A DNA stretch of 64,000 bases from positions 166,781,275 to 166,845,274 of the forward strand of contig NC_067472.1 of assembly GCF_947179515.1 (NCBI RefSeq). The letters are read 5' to 3'. Below the pieces are notes generated by a model, which searched no databases, was not told the origin of the DNA, and saw nothing but the letters and a program-made list of their open reading frames with translations. This DNA is from Apodemus sylvaticus. Its lineage: Eukaryota; Chordata; Mammalia; Rodentia; Muridae. The position numbers and the translations under genes were made by a program. The first letter of the stretch is position 1; each line of letters begins with the position of its first letter. Below are positions 24,304 through 35,179 of the stretch, one piece after another.

Positions 24304-25706
24304 TTTTTTTTTCTTTTTTTATTGTTATATTTTTTATTTATATTGCAAATGATTTCCCCTTTTCTGGGTCCCCACTCCCCACAAGTCCCATAAGCCCTCT
24401 TCCGTCCCCCTATTCTTCCATCCACCCCTACCCACTTGCCTGTTCTGGAATTCCCCTATACTCTTGCACTGAGTCTTTCCCGAACCTGGGGCCACTCCTC
24501 CATTCTTCTTGGACATCATTTAATTTGTGGATTATGTCCTGGGTATTCAAAGTTTCTAGGCTAATATCCACTTATCAGTGAGTGTATACCATGATTGATC
24601 TTTTGAGACTGGGTTCCCTCACTTAGTATAATGTTCTCCAGCTCCATCCATTTGCCTAAGAATTTCATGAATTCATTGTTTCTAATGGCTGAATAGTACT
24701 CCATTGTGTAAATATACCACATTTTTTTGTATCCATTCCTCCGTTGAAGGACACCTAGGTTCTTTCCAGCTTCTGGCTACTACAAATAGGGCTGCTATGA
24801 ACATAGTGGAGCATGTGTCCTTATTGCATGCTGAAGAATTCTCTGGATATATGCCCAGGAGTGGTATAACAGGGTCCTCAGGAAGTGACATGCCCAGTTT
24901 TCTGAGGAACCGCCAGACTGATTTCCAAAGTGGTTGCACCATCTTGAAATCCCACCAGCAGTGGTGGAGTGTTCCTCTTTCTCCACATCCACGCCAACAC
25001 CTGCTGTCTCCTGAGTTTTTTACCTTAGCCATTCTGACTGGTGTGAGGTGAAATCTCAGGGTTGTTTTGATTTGCATTTCCCTAATGATGAATGATGTTG
25101 AACATTTCTTAAGGTGTTTCTCAGCTCTCTGAAGTTCTGCATGTGAAAATTCTTTGTTTAGCTCCGTACCCCACTTTTTAATGGGGTTATTTGGTTCTCT
25201 GGGTTCTACTTTCTTGAGTTCTTTGTATATATTAGATATTAGCCCTCTGTCAGACTTAGGGTTGGTGAAGATCCTTTCCCAGTCTGTTGGTTGATGTTTT
25301 GTCCTTTTGACAGTGTCCTTTGCCTCACAGAAACTTTGTAGTTTTATGAGGTCCCATTTGTCAATTCTTGATCTTAGAGCATAAGCTATTGGTGTTCTAT
25401 TCAGGAACTTTTCCCCTGTGCCCATGTCCTCCAGGGTCTTCCCCAGTTTCTTTTCGATTAGTTTCAGTGTGTCAGGTTTTATGTGGAGGTCCTTGATCCA
25501 TTTGGAGTTGAGCTTGGTACAAGGAGATAGGAATGGATCAATGCGCATTGTTCTGCATGCTGACCTCCAATTGAACCAGCACCATTTGTTGAAAAGACTA
25601 TCTTTCTTCCACTGGATGCTTTCAGATCCTTTGTCGAAGACCAAGTGACCATAGGTGTGTTGGTTCATTTCTGGGTCTTCAATCCTATTCCATTGATCCC
25701 CTTGGT
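24304..25706 (-). mobile_element. L1 ORF2 C-terminal part and 3'UTR, antisense
   Basis: T-rich tail at 24304-24340, 3'UTR, then an ORF2 C-terminal frame (24682-25668) uninterrupted for 328 codons from MNQHTYGHLVFDK to the cysteine-rich CWRGCGERGTLHHCWW region. The frame breaks in an A run before the normal end. 5'-truncated at about 25706. Somewhat more diverged than the 42-kb copy. Confidence 0.9.
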
Positions 25707-25714
25707 AAAATGGC

Positions 25715-26740
25715 GCTTGTCCCTTGCATCCTTTAATATTACCATACTTTTTTACCCATATTTTTATTCACTTTACATCTAATCACATTTCTGCTGAGAC
25801 CCAACTAGGCAGGACAGGGAGAAAGAAGGGAGTCTAACGGCAAGGAACAGAGACTGAGACATCCCACCCCCAATCATTATGGGAACCCATGGAAAACAAG
25901 CTCTAAATTTGCTACAAATATGTAGTGTAGGTGGGTCAAGATCAAGCCCCTGTACACTCCCTGGTTAGTGACCCAGGCTCCGTGATCCCCTATGATCCCT
26001 GGTTAGCTGACACTATGAATAGTCTTGCAGTTTTCTAAACCCCTCTGATTTTCTCACTTCTATGACCCACTCTTCTACAAGAATCCGCAAGCTCCAGCTT
26101 ATGTTTCCCTATGGGTCTCGGCATATGCCTCTACCTGCTGCATGATGATGTATATCAAGAGACAATTATTCTAGAACCTTCTGTGCAAGCATAGTAGAGT
26201 ATCATTAATAATGTCAGGGGTTGACTCTCTCACATGGGGTTGTCTCAAATTGGAGCAGTCTTTGGTTGGCTGGTTTTGCCCTCAATCTCTACTATACATC
26301 TTGTAGGCAGGTTGTTTTGAGTTGAAGGTTTTGTGGGTGGATTAATATCCCCATCCCTCCTCTGTAACTCCTGCCTGGCTACAAGAAGTAGCCACTTCCA
26401 GCTCTGTATCCCCGCCTTGTATGGGAATCCCAGCTAGCGTCACTCCTAAAGACGCCTGTATCCTTCCCCATCACATATCTCCTGCAAGTCAACAGTGATA
26501 TCCCTTACCAATTTACTTTCTCACTCCAAGCCTTCTTCTGCCCCCTAATTTGATCACCATCCCCAGGCCACATCCCTCATTCCTGTACACAACTCCCTCT
26601 CTCTATCCACCTCCCATGACTATTAAATATCCCTTATGGGTGATATTTGAGCATCCTTCCTTGGGACCTCCATATTACCCAGTTTCTTTGGGTCTGTGCA
26701 TTTTAGTATGGTTGACCTGTACTTTATCAATAATGTACAC
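25715..26740 (-). mobile_element. Old L1 3'UTR (Lx-like), antisense
   Basis: Long (about 1 kb) 3'UTR on the minus strand, with recognisable Lx-type blocks around CACTCCCTGGTTAGTG, CCCACTCTTCTACAAGA and CATCTTGTAGGCAGG. It is the 3' end of the ancient element that extends to about 32900. Confidence 0.7.
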
Positions 26741-28965
26741 TTATAAGTGAAGACATAAGATATGTGCTTTTTTGGCTCTGGGTTACCTCACTGGGGATGA
26801 TAATCTCAAGGTCCATTCAGTTTCCAACAAAATTCAATATGCTTTTGCTTTTAATAGTTGAATAATAACTCATTGTGTAGATGTACCACATTACATTTAT
26901 ACATTCTTCGGTTGAAGGACATCTAGGTTGGTTTGAGCATTTTCCTTGCACAACATACCTGGCCAGCATATGTTATCACTTGAGTTTTTCATCTTAGCCA
27001 TTCTGAGGGTTGTGAGATGGAACCTCAGAGTTATTTTGATTTGCATTTCTCTGATGACTAAGGATTTAGATCATTTCTATAAGTGCTTCTCAGGCATGAG
27101 AGAATTCTCTGTTGAGAATTCTCTGTTTAGTTCTGTACACCATTTCTTAATTGAGTTATTTGGATTTTGGATATCTAAATTCTTGTGTGCTTTGTATGTT
27201 TTTGGGTATAAGCCAACTGTCAGGTGAACATTGGTGAAGATAACTTCTGATTCTTTAGACTGTCATTTTTTCATATTGATGGTGTCCTTTTACTTACAGA
27301 ATCTTTCCAGTTTCAGAAGGTCCCATATATTAATTGCTCTCAGAGCCTGGGCCATTGATGTTCTTTTCAGGAAGTTATCTCATAAGGTCTTTGAACTACT
27401 TGGGATGAGTTTTGTGCAGGGTTTGCACATAAATTCTTGCATTCTTCTACATGCAGACATCCAGTTAGATCAATGCTAATTTTTAAAGTTGCTTTCTTTT
27501 TACAATTGCATGGCTTTGCATTCTTTGTCAGAAATCAAATGTCCATAGGAGTATGGATTTATTTCAGAGTCTTTGATTCTATTCTATTGATCAATGCATA
27601 TGTTCCCATACCAACCAATACCATACGGTTTTTATTACTACTGTTTGCAGAAAAGCTTGAGGTTAGGGATTATGATTCATCAGGAAGTTTTATTTATTGT
27701 TCTGGATGGTTTTATTTTGTATTATTTATTTTTCCATGTGATTTTGAGAATTGCTCTGTCAATATCTGTAAAGAATGGTGGTGGAGTTTTGATGGAAATT
27801 GCACTCAATCTGTACATTGGTTTTGACAAGATGGTCATTTTCACTGTGTTAATTCTACTGATCCCTGATCATGGGAGAACTTTCCATGTTCTGATCTTAT
27901 TCAATTCCTTTGAATATAAACTTAAAGTTAGTGTCATAGAGGTTTTTCACTTGCTTTGTTAGAGTTACCCCAAGATATTTTGTTATTTATGGCTATAGTG
28001 AAGTTTGAAGTTTTCCTGATTTCTTTATACCAATTGCTAGTATAAGGACTCTCTAATTTCTTTATGGTCATTAGTGATATGGACTTTTCTCTTAGAACTG
28101 TTTTCATTGTGTCTGCTAAGCTTGGACACATAGTGTCTTCATTTTAATTGAATTCTAGAAAGATTTTAATTTATATCTTTATCTCTTCCCTGACCTCAAA
28201 GTTGCTGAGTAGACAGTTGCTAAGTTTCAACTAATGTGTAAGCTTTCTAATATTTTTGCAGTTGTTGAGGCCCAGTATTAATTCATGGTCGCCTGATACA
28301 ATAGAAAGTATTATTTCAATCTTTCTGTGTATTTAGAGGCTTGCTTTGTGACCATGCATATGGTCAGTTTTGGATGGTTCTGTGAAGTGCTGAGAAGAAT
28401 TATATTCTTTTGTGTTTGGGTGAATGTAGATATCTGTTAGGTCCATTTGATTCACAGTGTTCGTTCAGTTTCATTATTACCTGTTAAGTTTCTCTCCTCG
28501 ATGATCTGTCAGTTGATGAGAATGCAGTGATAAATTCCCCCAATATTAATGTGTAGGGTTCCATGTATGGTTTAAAATTTATATATGTTTCTTTTATCAA
28601 AGTGGGAGCCCTTGCATTTGGGGTATAGGTCCTCATAATTGAAATATCATTTTCATAGATTTTTCCTTTGATGATTATGAAGTATCTTCTCTATCTATTT
28701 GGATTAATTTTGTTTTAAAGGCCATTTTATTAGATACTTTAATAGCTACTCAGCTTATTTCTTGATCCATTTGCTTGTAAATGTTTTCCAGCCATTTACT
28801 CTGAGGTAATTTTATCTTTATCACTGAGGTGTGCTTCTTGTATGCAGGAGAATGATGGACCATGTTCTGCATTCGTTCTTTTAGACTGTTTTTTTTGTGT
28901 GTGTGTGTGTGGGTATTGAGTCCATTGATGTTGAGAGAATTTAATGACCATTGATTGTTACTTTC
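26741..28965 (-). mobile_element. Old L1 ORF2, nearly complete but degraded, antisense
   Basis: Minus-strand sequence covers ORF2 from its C-terminal end (27 kb) to the first codons near 28925, where TCCATTGATGTTGAGAG is the complement of the LNINGL-type ORF2 start. Stops and indels occur throughout; the longest open stretches are under 130 codons. (GT)n at 28899-28910 interrupts the N-terminus. Confidence 0.82.
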
Positions 28966-28977
28966 TGTTATTTTGAT

Positions 28978-29035
28978 GCTGGTAGTGGTGGTGGTAGTGG
29001 TGGTGGTAGTTCTGGTGGTGTTTTGTGGTGGTGAT
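28978..29035. repeat. (GGT)n-like triplet repeat
   Basis: Repeats of GGTAGTGGTGGT within the inter-ORF region of the old L1. A similar AGTGGTGGTGGTG stretch recurs at 29703-29716 across an insertion. Confidence 0.85.
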
Positions 29036-29702
29036 TGTTGCAGGAAGTATTAAAAAAATGACCTCTATGTCCCCATGATATTGCCAGCAACTCTCTGCCC
29101 TGGTGGCCTGGCCAGACATGCACTGGTGGGCAATGACTCACTGTTTTTCATCTCATGGAGACTCTGACTCAGAACTCCACAACCTTCCCACCCAGTTCCC
29201 TAGGTTCCCACTGGTAGGTCACTCCCACACCAACCCTGTGCTTCAAATCCCCCACAGCCCTTTTGGTGCACCTCAGGCAAATCCATGGTACCTTTCTTGA
29301 ACCCAAACAAACCTACATGTGAAGGAAAACACAACACAAACTTAGTTCAGAACAAACTGTGACTCAGTCACTGAGCACAGCAATGAAAGTCCTAATCTTA
29401 TAAATCTAAACACTCCAGTGGCAAATCCTGATGGATCCACCATTGAAACCGGGAGACACTAGTAATTGCATCCTGTCCTCATGCTATCTCTATCCAAAAG
29501 AACCTGACTCTTACCTGCATTGTCTTTTTCCCTCTCCAACCTGAAAGTCCCACCTACTCTCCCAATGATTGGCTACTTTATTCATTTGGGTTCTGGTTCA
29601 CAAGAAGTCACCTGAGTATGACTCATTCCTTTTTCACAGCCCCTCCCAGGAAAGTGGAATTAACATCAACATACAAACAGCACCAGGCCCATCTACAACA
29701 GG
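29036..29702. mobile_element. Unidentified insertion of about 0.65 kb in the old L1
   Basis: Sequence with no L1 homology that I can see, bracketed by GGT-rich stretches. L1 inter-ORF sequence resumes right after it. The GC-richer, promoter-like composition would fit a solo LTR, but I do not recognise the family. Confidence 0.45.
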
Positions 29703-29880
29703 CAGTGGTGGTGGTGTTTGTGTGTGTATGCTCATGTGTACTTTCCTTGTTTTGTTTTGCTTGTATAGAATTACTTACTTTCTGTGTTTTCATGGGTGTA
29801 GTTATTCTCCTTGGGTTAGAGATTTTCTCCTAGTGTTTTTTTTTCTCTCCTTAATATCTCTTTTTTGTTTGTTTGATTTT
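29703..29880 (-). mobile_element. Old L1 inter-ORF segment, antisense
   Basis: TTACTTTCTGTGTTTTCATG followed by GGTGTAGTTATTCTCCTT matches the degraded inter-ORF region in the same order as the 10.3-kb fragment. It links ORF2 on the left to ORF1 on the right. Confidence 0.6.
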
Positions 29881-30955
29881 TGGTTTTTGTTTTTTCCCCT
29901 TTTTATTAATATTTTTATACACTACATATTTTATTTCCCACCCTACCAAGTCTATCCACCCGGCAACTGTTCCACATCCCATACCTCCTCCCCTCCCCCT
30001 GTCTCCATGGGGATGTCCAAACCCCCACCCCATCTGACCTCTAAACTCCCTGGGGCCTCCAGTGTCTTGAGGGTTAGGTTCATGATCTCTGAATGAACAC
30101 AGACCCAGAAGTCCTCTACTGAATTATGTTAGGGGCTTCATATAAGCTGGTATATAGTGCCTGTTTGGTGGTCCAGTGTTTGAGAGAGCCTGTAGGTCGA
30201 GAGTAATTGAGATTGCTGGTCCTCCTACAGGGTCTCACTCAGCTTCATTCAGCCTTCCCTAATTTAGCAACAGGTACCAGCTGCTTCTGTCCATTTGTTT
30301 GGTGTACGTATCTGCATCATACTCTTTCAGCTCTTTGTTGGGTCTTCCAGAGTGCTGTCATGCTAGGTCCCTTTGTGTTGGTGCTCCATAACATCACTAA
30401 TAGTGTCAGGCCTTGGTACCTCACTTTGAGCTGGATCCCACTTTGGGCCTGTCACTGGACCTTCATTTCCTCAGGCTCCTCTCCAATTCTATCCCTGTAA
30501 TTCTTTCAGACAGGAACAATAATGGGTCATACTTATGACTGTGTGATGGCTCCCCTCTTCCTTGATGCCCTGTCTTCCTGATGGAGGTAGGCTCTGTAAG
30601 TTCCCTCTCCCTACTGTCAGGTGTTTCATCTAAGGGCCCTTTTTTTTTTAGTGCTGTGAGTATCTCACCCCCCAGGTCTCTGGTGCATTCTGGAGGGTTC
30701 CCCCAACCTCCTATCTCCTGAGGTTACCTGTTTCCATTCTTTCTGCTGGCCTTTGACGCTTCAGTAGTTTTCCCTCCCCCAATGCCAGATCAGGTTTCCC
30801 TCTCCCACAACTCCAGCTCCCTGTCCAACTTCCTTCCCAGGTTCCTCCATCCCTTCCCACTTTTGATTGCTTTCTTTTCCCTCCCATGTGGGACTGAGGT
30901 GTCCTCATTTGGGCACTTCAGCTTGTTGACCTTTTTGAGTTATATCCTCCTACTG
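29881..30955 (-). mobile_element. L1 3'UTR-only insertion (Lx-like), antisense
   Basis: A T-rich start and about 1.07 kb of Lx-type 3'UTR on the minus strand (blocks CTCCCTGGGGCCTCCAGT, TCACTGGACC, CCCTGTAATTCTTTCAGACA, CTTGTTGACC). It is truncated before ORF2, so it is a severely 5'-truncated copy sitting in the older L1. Confidence 0.75.
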
Positions 30956-31055
30956 TTTTTTGTCAGGCTGGATTTATAGATAGAAGGTGTTTAAATTTGG
31001 TCTTGTTATTAAAATATCTTATTTTCTCCATCTATGATAATTGAGAGTTTTTCTG
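30956..31055 (-). mobile_element. Old L1 ORF1 C-terminal remnant, antisense
   Basis: CAGGCTGGATTTATAGATAG and TCTCCATCTATGATAATTGA correspond to the ORF1 C-terminus (compare IDGETKIF at 46.6 kb). This shows the host L1 continuing after the 3'UTR insertion. Confidence 0.65.
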
Positions 31056-31476
31056 TATATAGTAATTGTATTGGTTGGTTTTGTGTGTCAACTTGACAAA
31101 GGCTGGAGTTATCACAACGAAAGGAGCTTCAGTTCAGAAAGTGCAACCGTGAGATCCAACTGTGGGACATTTTCTCAATTAGTGATCAAGGGGGAGAGGG
31201 CCCCTTCTGGGTGGTACCATCTCTGGATGGGTAGTCTTGGGTTCTATCAAAAAGCAAGCTGAGAAAGCCAGGGAAAACAAGCCAGAAAGAAACATTCCCC
31301 CATGGTCTTTGTGTCAGGTCCTGCTTCCTGACCTGCTTGAGTTCCAGTCCTGACTTCCTTTGGTGATCAACAGCAATGTGGAAAGTGTAAGCTGAATAAA
31401 CCCTTTCCTCCCCAGTGTGCTTCTTGGTCATGATGTTTGTGCAGGAATAGAAACCTGACAAAGACAATAATCTAGA
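31056..31476 (+). mobile_element. Rodent LTR-like/URR-type interspersed repeat
   Basis: About 420 bp from TTGGTTTTGTGTGTCAACTT to AATAGAAACCTGACAAAGAC, including AGTGATCAAGGGGGAG and AGCTGAATAAACCC (a poly(A)-signal-like end). A second copy lies at 59371-59770 in the same orientation. This is a common rodent repeat; I am unsure of the exact class name. Confidence 0.7.
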
Positions 31477-32900
31477 ATGGATAGCATGTCTCCAAGACAT
31501 CTATCCAGGGCCTTCCAGTTTTTAGAGTTTCTATTGAGACTTCAGGCAAAAATCTGATAAGTCTAACTTTTTGTTTCCTGACTCTTTATCCTTAAAACCT
31601 TTCATATTATTTATGTGTTCAATAGCTGTAATTTTTTGATTATTATTTGGCAGAAAGATTTCCTTTTCTCCTCAAGTCTAATTGATGTTCTGCAATCTTC
31701 TTGTTTGCTTATAGACCTTTCTTTCCTTAGGTTGAAAAACTTTTTCTCTTATGCTTTTGTTGAAGATATTTTCTGGTTCTTGGATCTGGGACTCTGCACC
31801 TTCTTCTGTTCTTTTTTAGTCTTAGGTAAGGCATTTTCATAGTGTGCCACGTATCCTGGATGTTTGTGTTTTTCAAGAATTTTTTATATATAAGATTTTC
31901 TTTATCTGATATGTCACTTTCTTCTATCATATCTTCTGTGCCTGAGATTCTCTCTCCCATATCTTGTATTCTGTAAGTGATGCTTGTGTCTGTTTTTTTC
32001 TGTTCTCTTCCTTAGGTTTTCCATCTCCAGGATTACCTTAGTCCGTGGTTTTGTTTTTGTTTTTTTTTTCTGCTTATATTTCTATTTTCAAGTCTTGATC
32101 TCTTTTATTCATTTCCTTCACTGTTTTCTTAGATTTTTCTGTATTTATTTAAGGGGTTTTTATATATTTCCTCTTTTAAGGCCTCTATTTATTTGATTGT
32201 ATTTTACTGTATTTCCTTAAGAGATTGATTAATTTCATTTTAAAGGCCTCTATCATCTTCAGAAGGTGAGATTTAAGGTCATAGTCAGGTGTGTTAGAGT
32301 ATCCAGTATTTGCTGTAGTAGGATAGCTGATCTCTGAAGGTTTCATATTGCCATGGCTTTTGTTGATTGTGGTCTTATGCTGACCCTTAGCTCTCTAGCT
32401 GTCTCTTGATGTTCCTCACATGCCAGGTATTTGAAGATGACATAATTTTATTTCCTGATGTGGCAGGCTTCTGGTATGTATCTGGCTAGACAATAGAATT
32501 CATTAAGCAATGCAAGTTTCCTCAGTGTTGGGTATGTACCTGAGGAAACATAGGATAGAGGATTCCAGGGGAAAGGCAGACAGTGAAGTTGTGATACAAT
32601 GGTGCTCAGGAGAAAGGTACATTACTCTAGACATTCGGTCATTCCCAAGAGAACTCACAGGACAGTGGAATGTGTTCAAGGAGGAAATCTAACATGTATC
32701 AACAGGTCTTATGAAGATGGATAGAGAGATGATTGGTCAGTGGAGGGGGGGAGTAACAATGGACTGCTCAGGGCAGCTAGGCATGCGTCAGAGAACTCTT
32801 CAGAACTCTGGGTGCAGAACAAGAAATTATTCTATGTGCTTCCAGATAAATAAGTCTGATGAACGTGGGGGAATGAGTGCAGGGAGGGAACCTCAACATT
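31477..32900 (-). mobile_element. Old L1 ORF1 and 5'UTR, antisense
   Basis: ORF1 order is retained on the minus strand: C-terminal domain near 31540, RNA-binding region near 31750, coiled coil near 32150, and an N-terminal start-like region near 32350. A leader follows to about 32900. All frames are broken. It completes the element begun at 25715. Confidence 0.7.
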
Positions 32901-33150
32901 AGCATGCTTTGTGTCATCTACTCCTGACATTTGTCACTTGAGCTTGATGTGAATGGATTCATTTCTTGTTATTAACATTTGGAATACTTTCTGTGTTTGA
33001 ATGTCCATATCCTACAGAAGATCAAGGAAAATCCATCTTCTATTTTATAGAATCAGTTTTCTGTGCTTTAGTCTGCATCTGAGACCTATCCTATGCACAA
33101 AAGATTTACATGTTTGGTGTTTAAATTGGCTCTCAGATTTCTTATATTCT

Positions 33151-33211
33151 CTCTCTCTCTCTTCTCTCTCTCTCTCCTCTCTCTTCACTTTCTCCCTCTT
33201 CTCTCTCTTTC

Positions 33212-33288
<77 letters not shown>

Positions 33289-33291
33289 GAG
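33151..33291. repeat. (CT)n microsatellite
   Basis: About 140 bases dominated by CT units, perfect over about 33215-33278. Confidence 0.97.
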
Positions 33292-34116
33292 ATTGGAGGA
33301 TGACAAAGGCCATTATTAGCATTTTCTTCACCATAAGGTTTTTTTTTCAAAAACACTAGAGATGTTCACTGACAGAATCATCATAGATATTATTTTTTTC
33401 ATTTCATATGTATTTTGTGGCAATGAAGTTGCTTTAAAATATTTGCAAAAAATAATTATTCTGAATTCACATCTATTGTGGGGTTTGTGATTCATTTATC
33501 CAATTGAGTGAAAATTATTAGCTATTCACTGTGCCCTTCGAGAGAGATAGATACTTGTGACAAAGCATCAGGCAACAGCAAAGTGCTTAATGTCCTCAAA
33601 AGCTTTCTTCCTTTCTTTAGAATTTGAAATGGATACTGAGTCATGCTAGCCTATAGGTCTGGATCTTTCATACTGGTTTTAGTATCATTTGGCAAATATT
33701 TCATGAATGTCTTTCATGATTTCCCTATTTTCCCCTTTGATAGCCTCCTCACCTCCAGTTCTGAGAGCAGGAGCTGTTGGTGATGTTTTTGGCTCCTGAG
33801 TTCCCAAAGCAGAAAATATTCAGTCTTAGGACAGAAAGAAATTTGTTCATATTCTTTCTGAGTAGTAGTTTGTTTTAAAACTGGAGTTTAAAATAGTCTG
33901 ATACTGTAACCATCAACTATTTTAATATCAATACAGGATATGGATTGTAGATAACCTAAATATGTACACACTAAATTTAAATTGAGGCTCCAGGAATACT
34001 GATTTTGATAAATTACTTTATCTCAACCATCCTGCTTCCCCATTTTATGAACCAGGTAAAGCATTAACACATATAAGAGTAGTCCTGAGAATCCAAGAGT
34101 GGCCAACATGTGCTCA
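33292..34116. other. Upstream flank of the receptor exon, unique sequence
   Basis: AT-rich sequence with no repeat I recognise. It should be the 3' part of the intron preceding the receptor exon. No promoter motif can be assigned. Confidence 0.5.
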
Positions 34117-34137
34117 TGTCTTGTTTTTTCTTTCCAG
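34117..34137 (+). promoter_or_regulatory. Splice acceptor before the receptor exon
   Basis: A pyrimidine run of about 15 bases ends in CCAG, with AG at 34136-34137. This is a textbook 3' splice site, so the receptor exon is not the first exon. Mrgpr genes usually have an upstream exon. I could not identify its donor in the L1-filled sequence upstream. Confidence 0.75.
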
Positions 34138-35179
34138 AAACATCACTGAAAGGCTTCTAAGAGTGGATTTAAATATTCCAGACTGGAGAATTAACATTAC
34201 AGCAGTGAAAAAAATCAACCACAATGAAATGTCATTTTGTGAAGTTCTGTCTTGTACCATGATTTTTCTTTCCCTCATCATTGCCCTAGTTGGGCTGGTT
34301 GGAAATGCCACAGTGCTATGGCTTCTGGGCTTCAAAATGCACAGGAATGCCTTTTCTGTCTATATGCTCAACCTGGCTGGTGCTGATTTCCTCTTCATGT
34401 GCTTTCAAATTGTATATTGTTTTTACAGTATCTTGGAAACATACTCCATCTCCATGGATTTTTTTCTGTTTTCCTTTGTTGTGTTAAACTTTGCTTATCT
34501 TTGTGGTCTGAGCATCCTCACTGTTGTGAGCATTGAACGCTGCCTGTCTGTCATGTGGCCCATCTGGTATCGCTGCAAACGCCCAAGGCACACATCATTT
34601 GTCATATGTACCCTGCTTTGGGTCTTGACTCTGGTGTTGAGTCTTGTGGAAGGAAAGGAATGTGGCTTCCTATCTTATACCAGTGCACCTGGTTGGTGTA
34701 AGACATTTGATTTAATCACTACTGCATGGTTAATTGTTTTACTTGTGGTTCTCTTGGGATCCAGTCTGGCCTTGGTGGTTACTATCTTCTGTGGCTTACA
34801 CAAGATTCCTATGACCAGGCTGTATGTGACCATTGTGATTACAGTGCTTGTCTTCCTGATCTTTGGTCTGCCTTATGGGATCTACTGGTTTCTCTTAGCA
34901 TGGATTGATAAATTTCATTATGAAGAACCTTGTGGGTTTCATCAAGTGACAGTGTTTCTGTCCTGTGTTAACAGCTGTGCCAACCCCATCATTTACTGCC
35001 TTGTTGGCTCCATTAGGCATCATCAGTTCCAAAGGAAGACTCTCAAGCTACTGATACAGAGAGCCATGCAAGACACTCCTGAGCAGGAAGAATGTGAAGA
35101 GATGGGTTCCTCAGGAAGATCTAGAGAAATAAAAACTGTATGGAAAGGACTTAGAGCGGCTTTGATCAGACATAAATAG
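34138..35179 (+). CDS. Mrgprb1: Mas-related G protein-coupled receptor, Mrgprb1-like, main coding exon
   Basis: Open frame of a rhodopsin-class receptor of the Mrgpr family; these plasma-membrane receptors occur in sensory neurons and mast cells and sense cationic ligands. Residues are numbered from codon 34121. Seven hydrophobic segments are visible. TM1 carries GNATVLWLL (N62), TM2 NLAGADF (D89), TM3 ends SIERCLSVMWP instead of DRY, and TM7 has NPIIY (288-292). Family hallmarks are an acidic pair E177 (VEGKEC) and D197 (TFDLIT), aligning with the ligand-binding Glu164/Asp184 of human MRGPRX2; C181 and C193, aligning with its TM4-TM5 disulfide; and Gly249 where other receptors have the TM6 toggle Trp. 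The extracellular N-terminus has sequons NIT at 7 and 25. The C-tail ends GLRAALIRHK, which I recall from mouse Mrgprb1. No frameshift or internal stop; the stop is TAG at 35177. The start is uncertain: GTG at 34163 sits where mouse has ATG, and the first in-frame ATG is 34229 (316 aa). The family is near certain; the exact paralogue is likely but unchecked. Confidence 0.9.
34229..34231 (+). promoter_or_regulatory. First in-frame ATG of the receptor exon (alternative start)
   Basis: The receptor frame is open from just after TGA at 33983-33985 but contains no ATG until this codon. The context has G at -3 and T at +4, which is moderate. An out-of-frame ATG at 34224 precedes it by five bases. 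Starting here would remove both N-terminal glycosylation sequons but keep all seven membrane segments. Confidence 0.5.

Noticed and set aside
24682..25668. A 328-aa protein-coding gene
   Set aside because: L1 ORF2 C-terminus in a 5'-truncated copy, lacking a start and promoter.
33001..33356. Leu-Ser and Arg-Glu repeat open frames
   Set aside because: Products of the (CT)n repeat upstream of the receptor.
34121..34123. Start of the receptor at 34121
   Set aside because: The codon is TTG and lies in the polypyrimidine tract of a splice acceptor, so it is intronic rather than a start.
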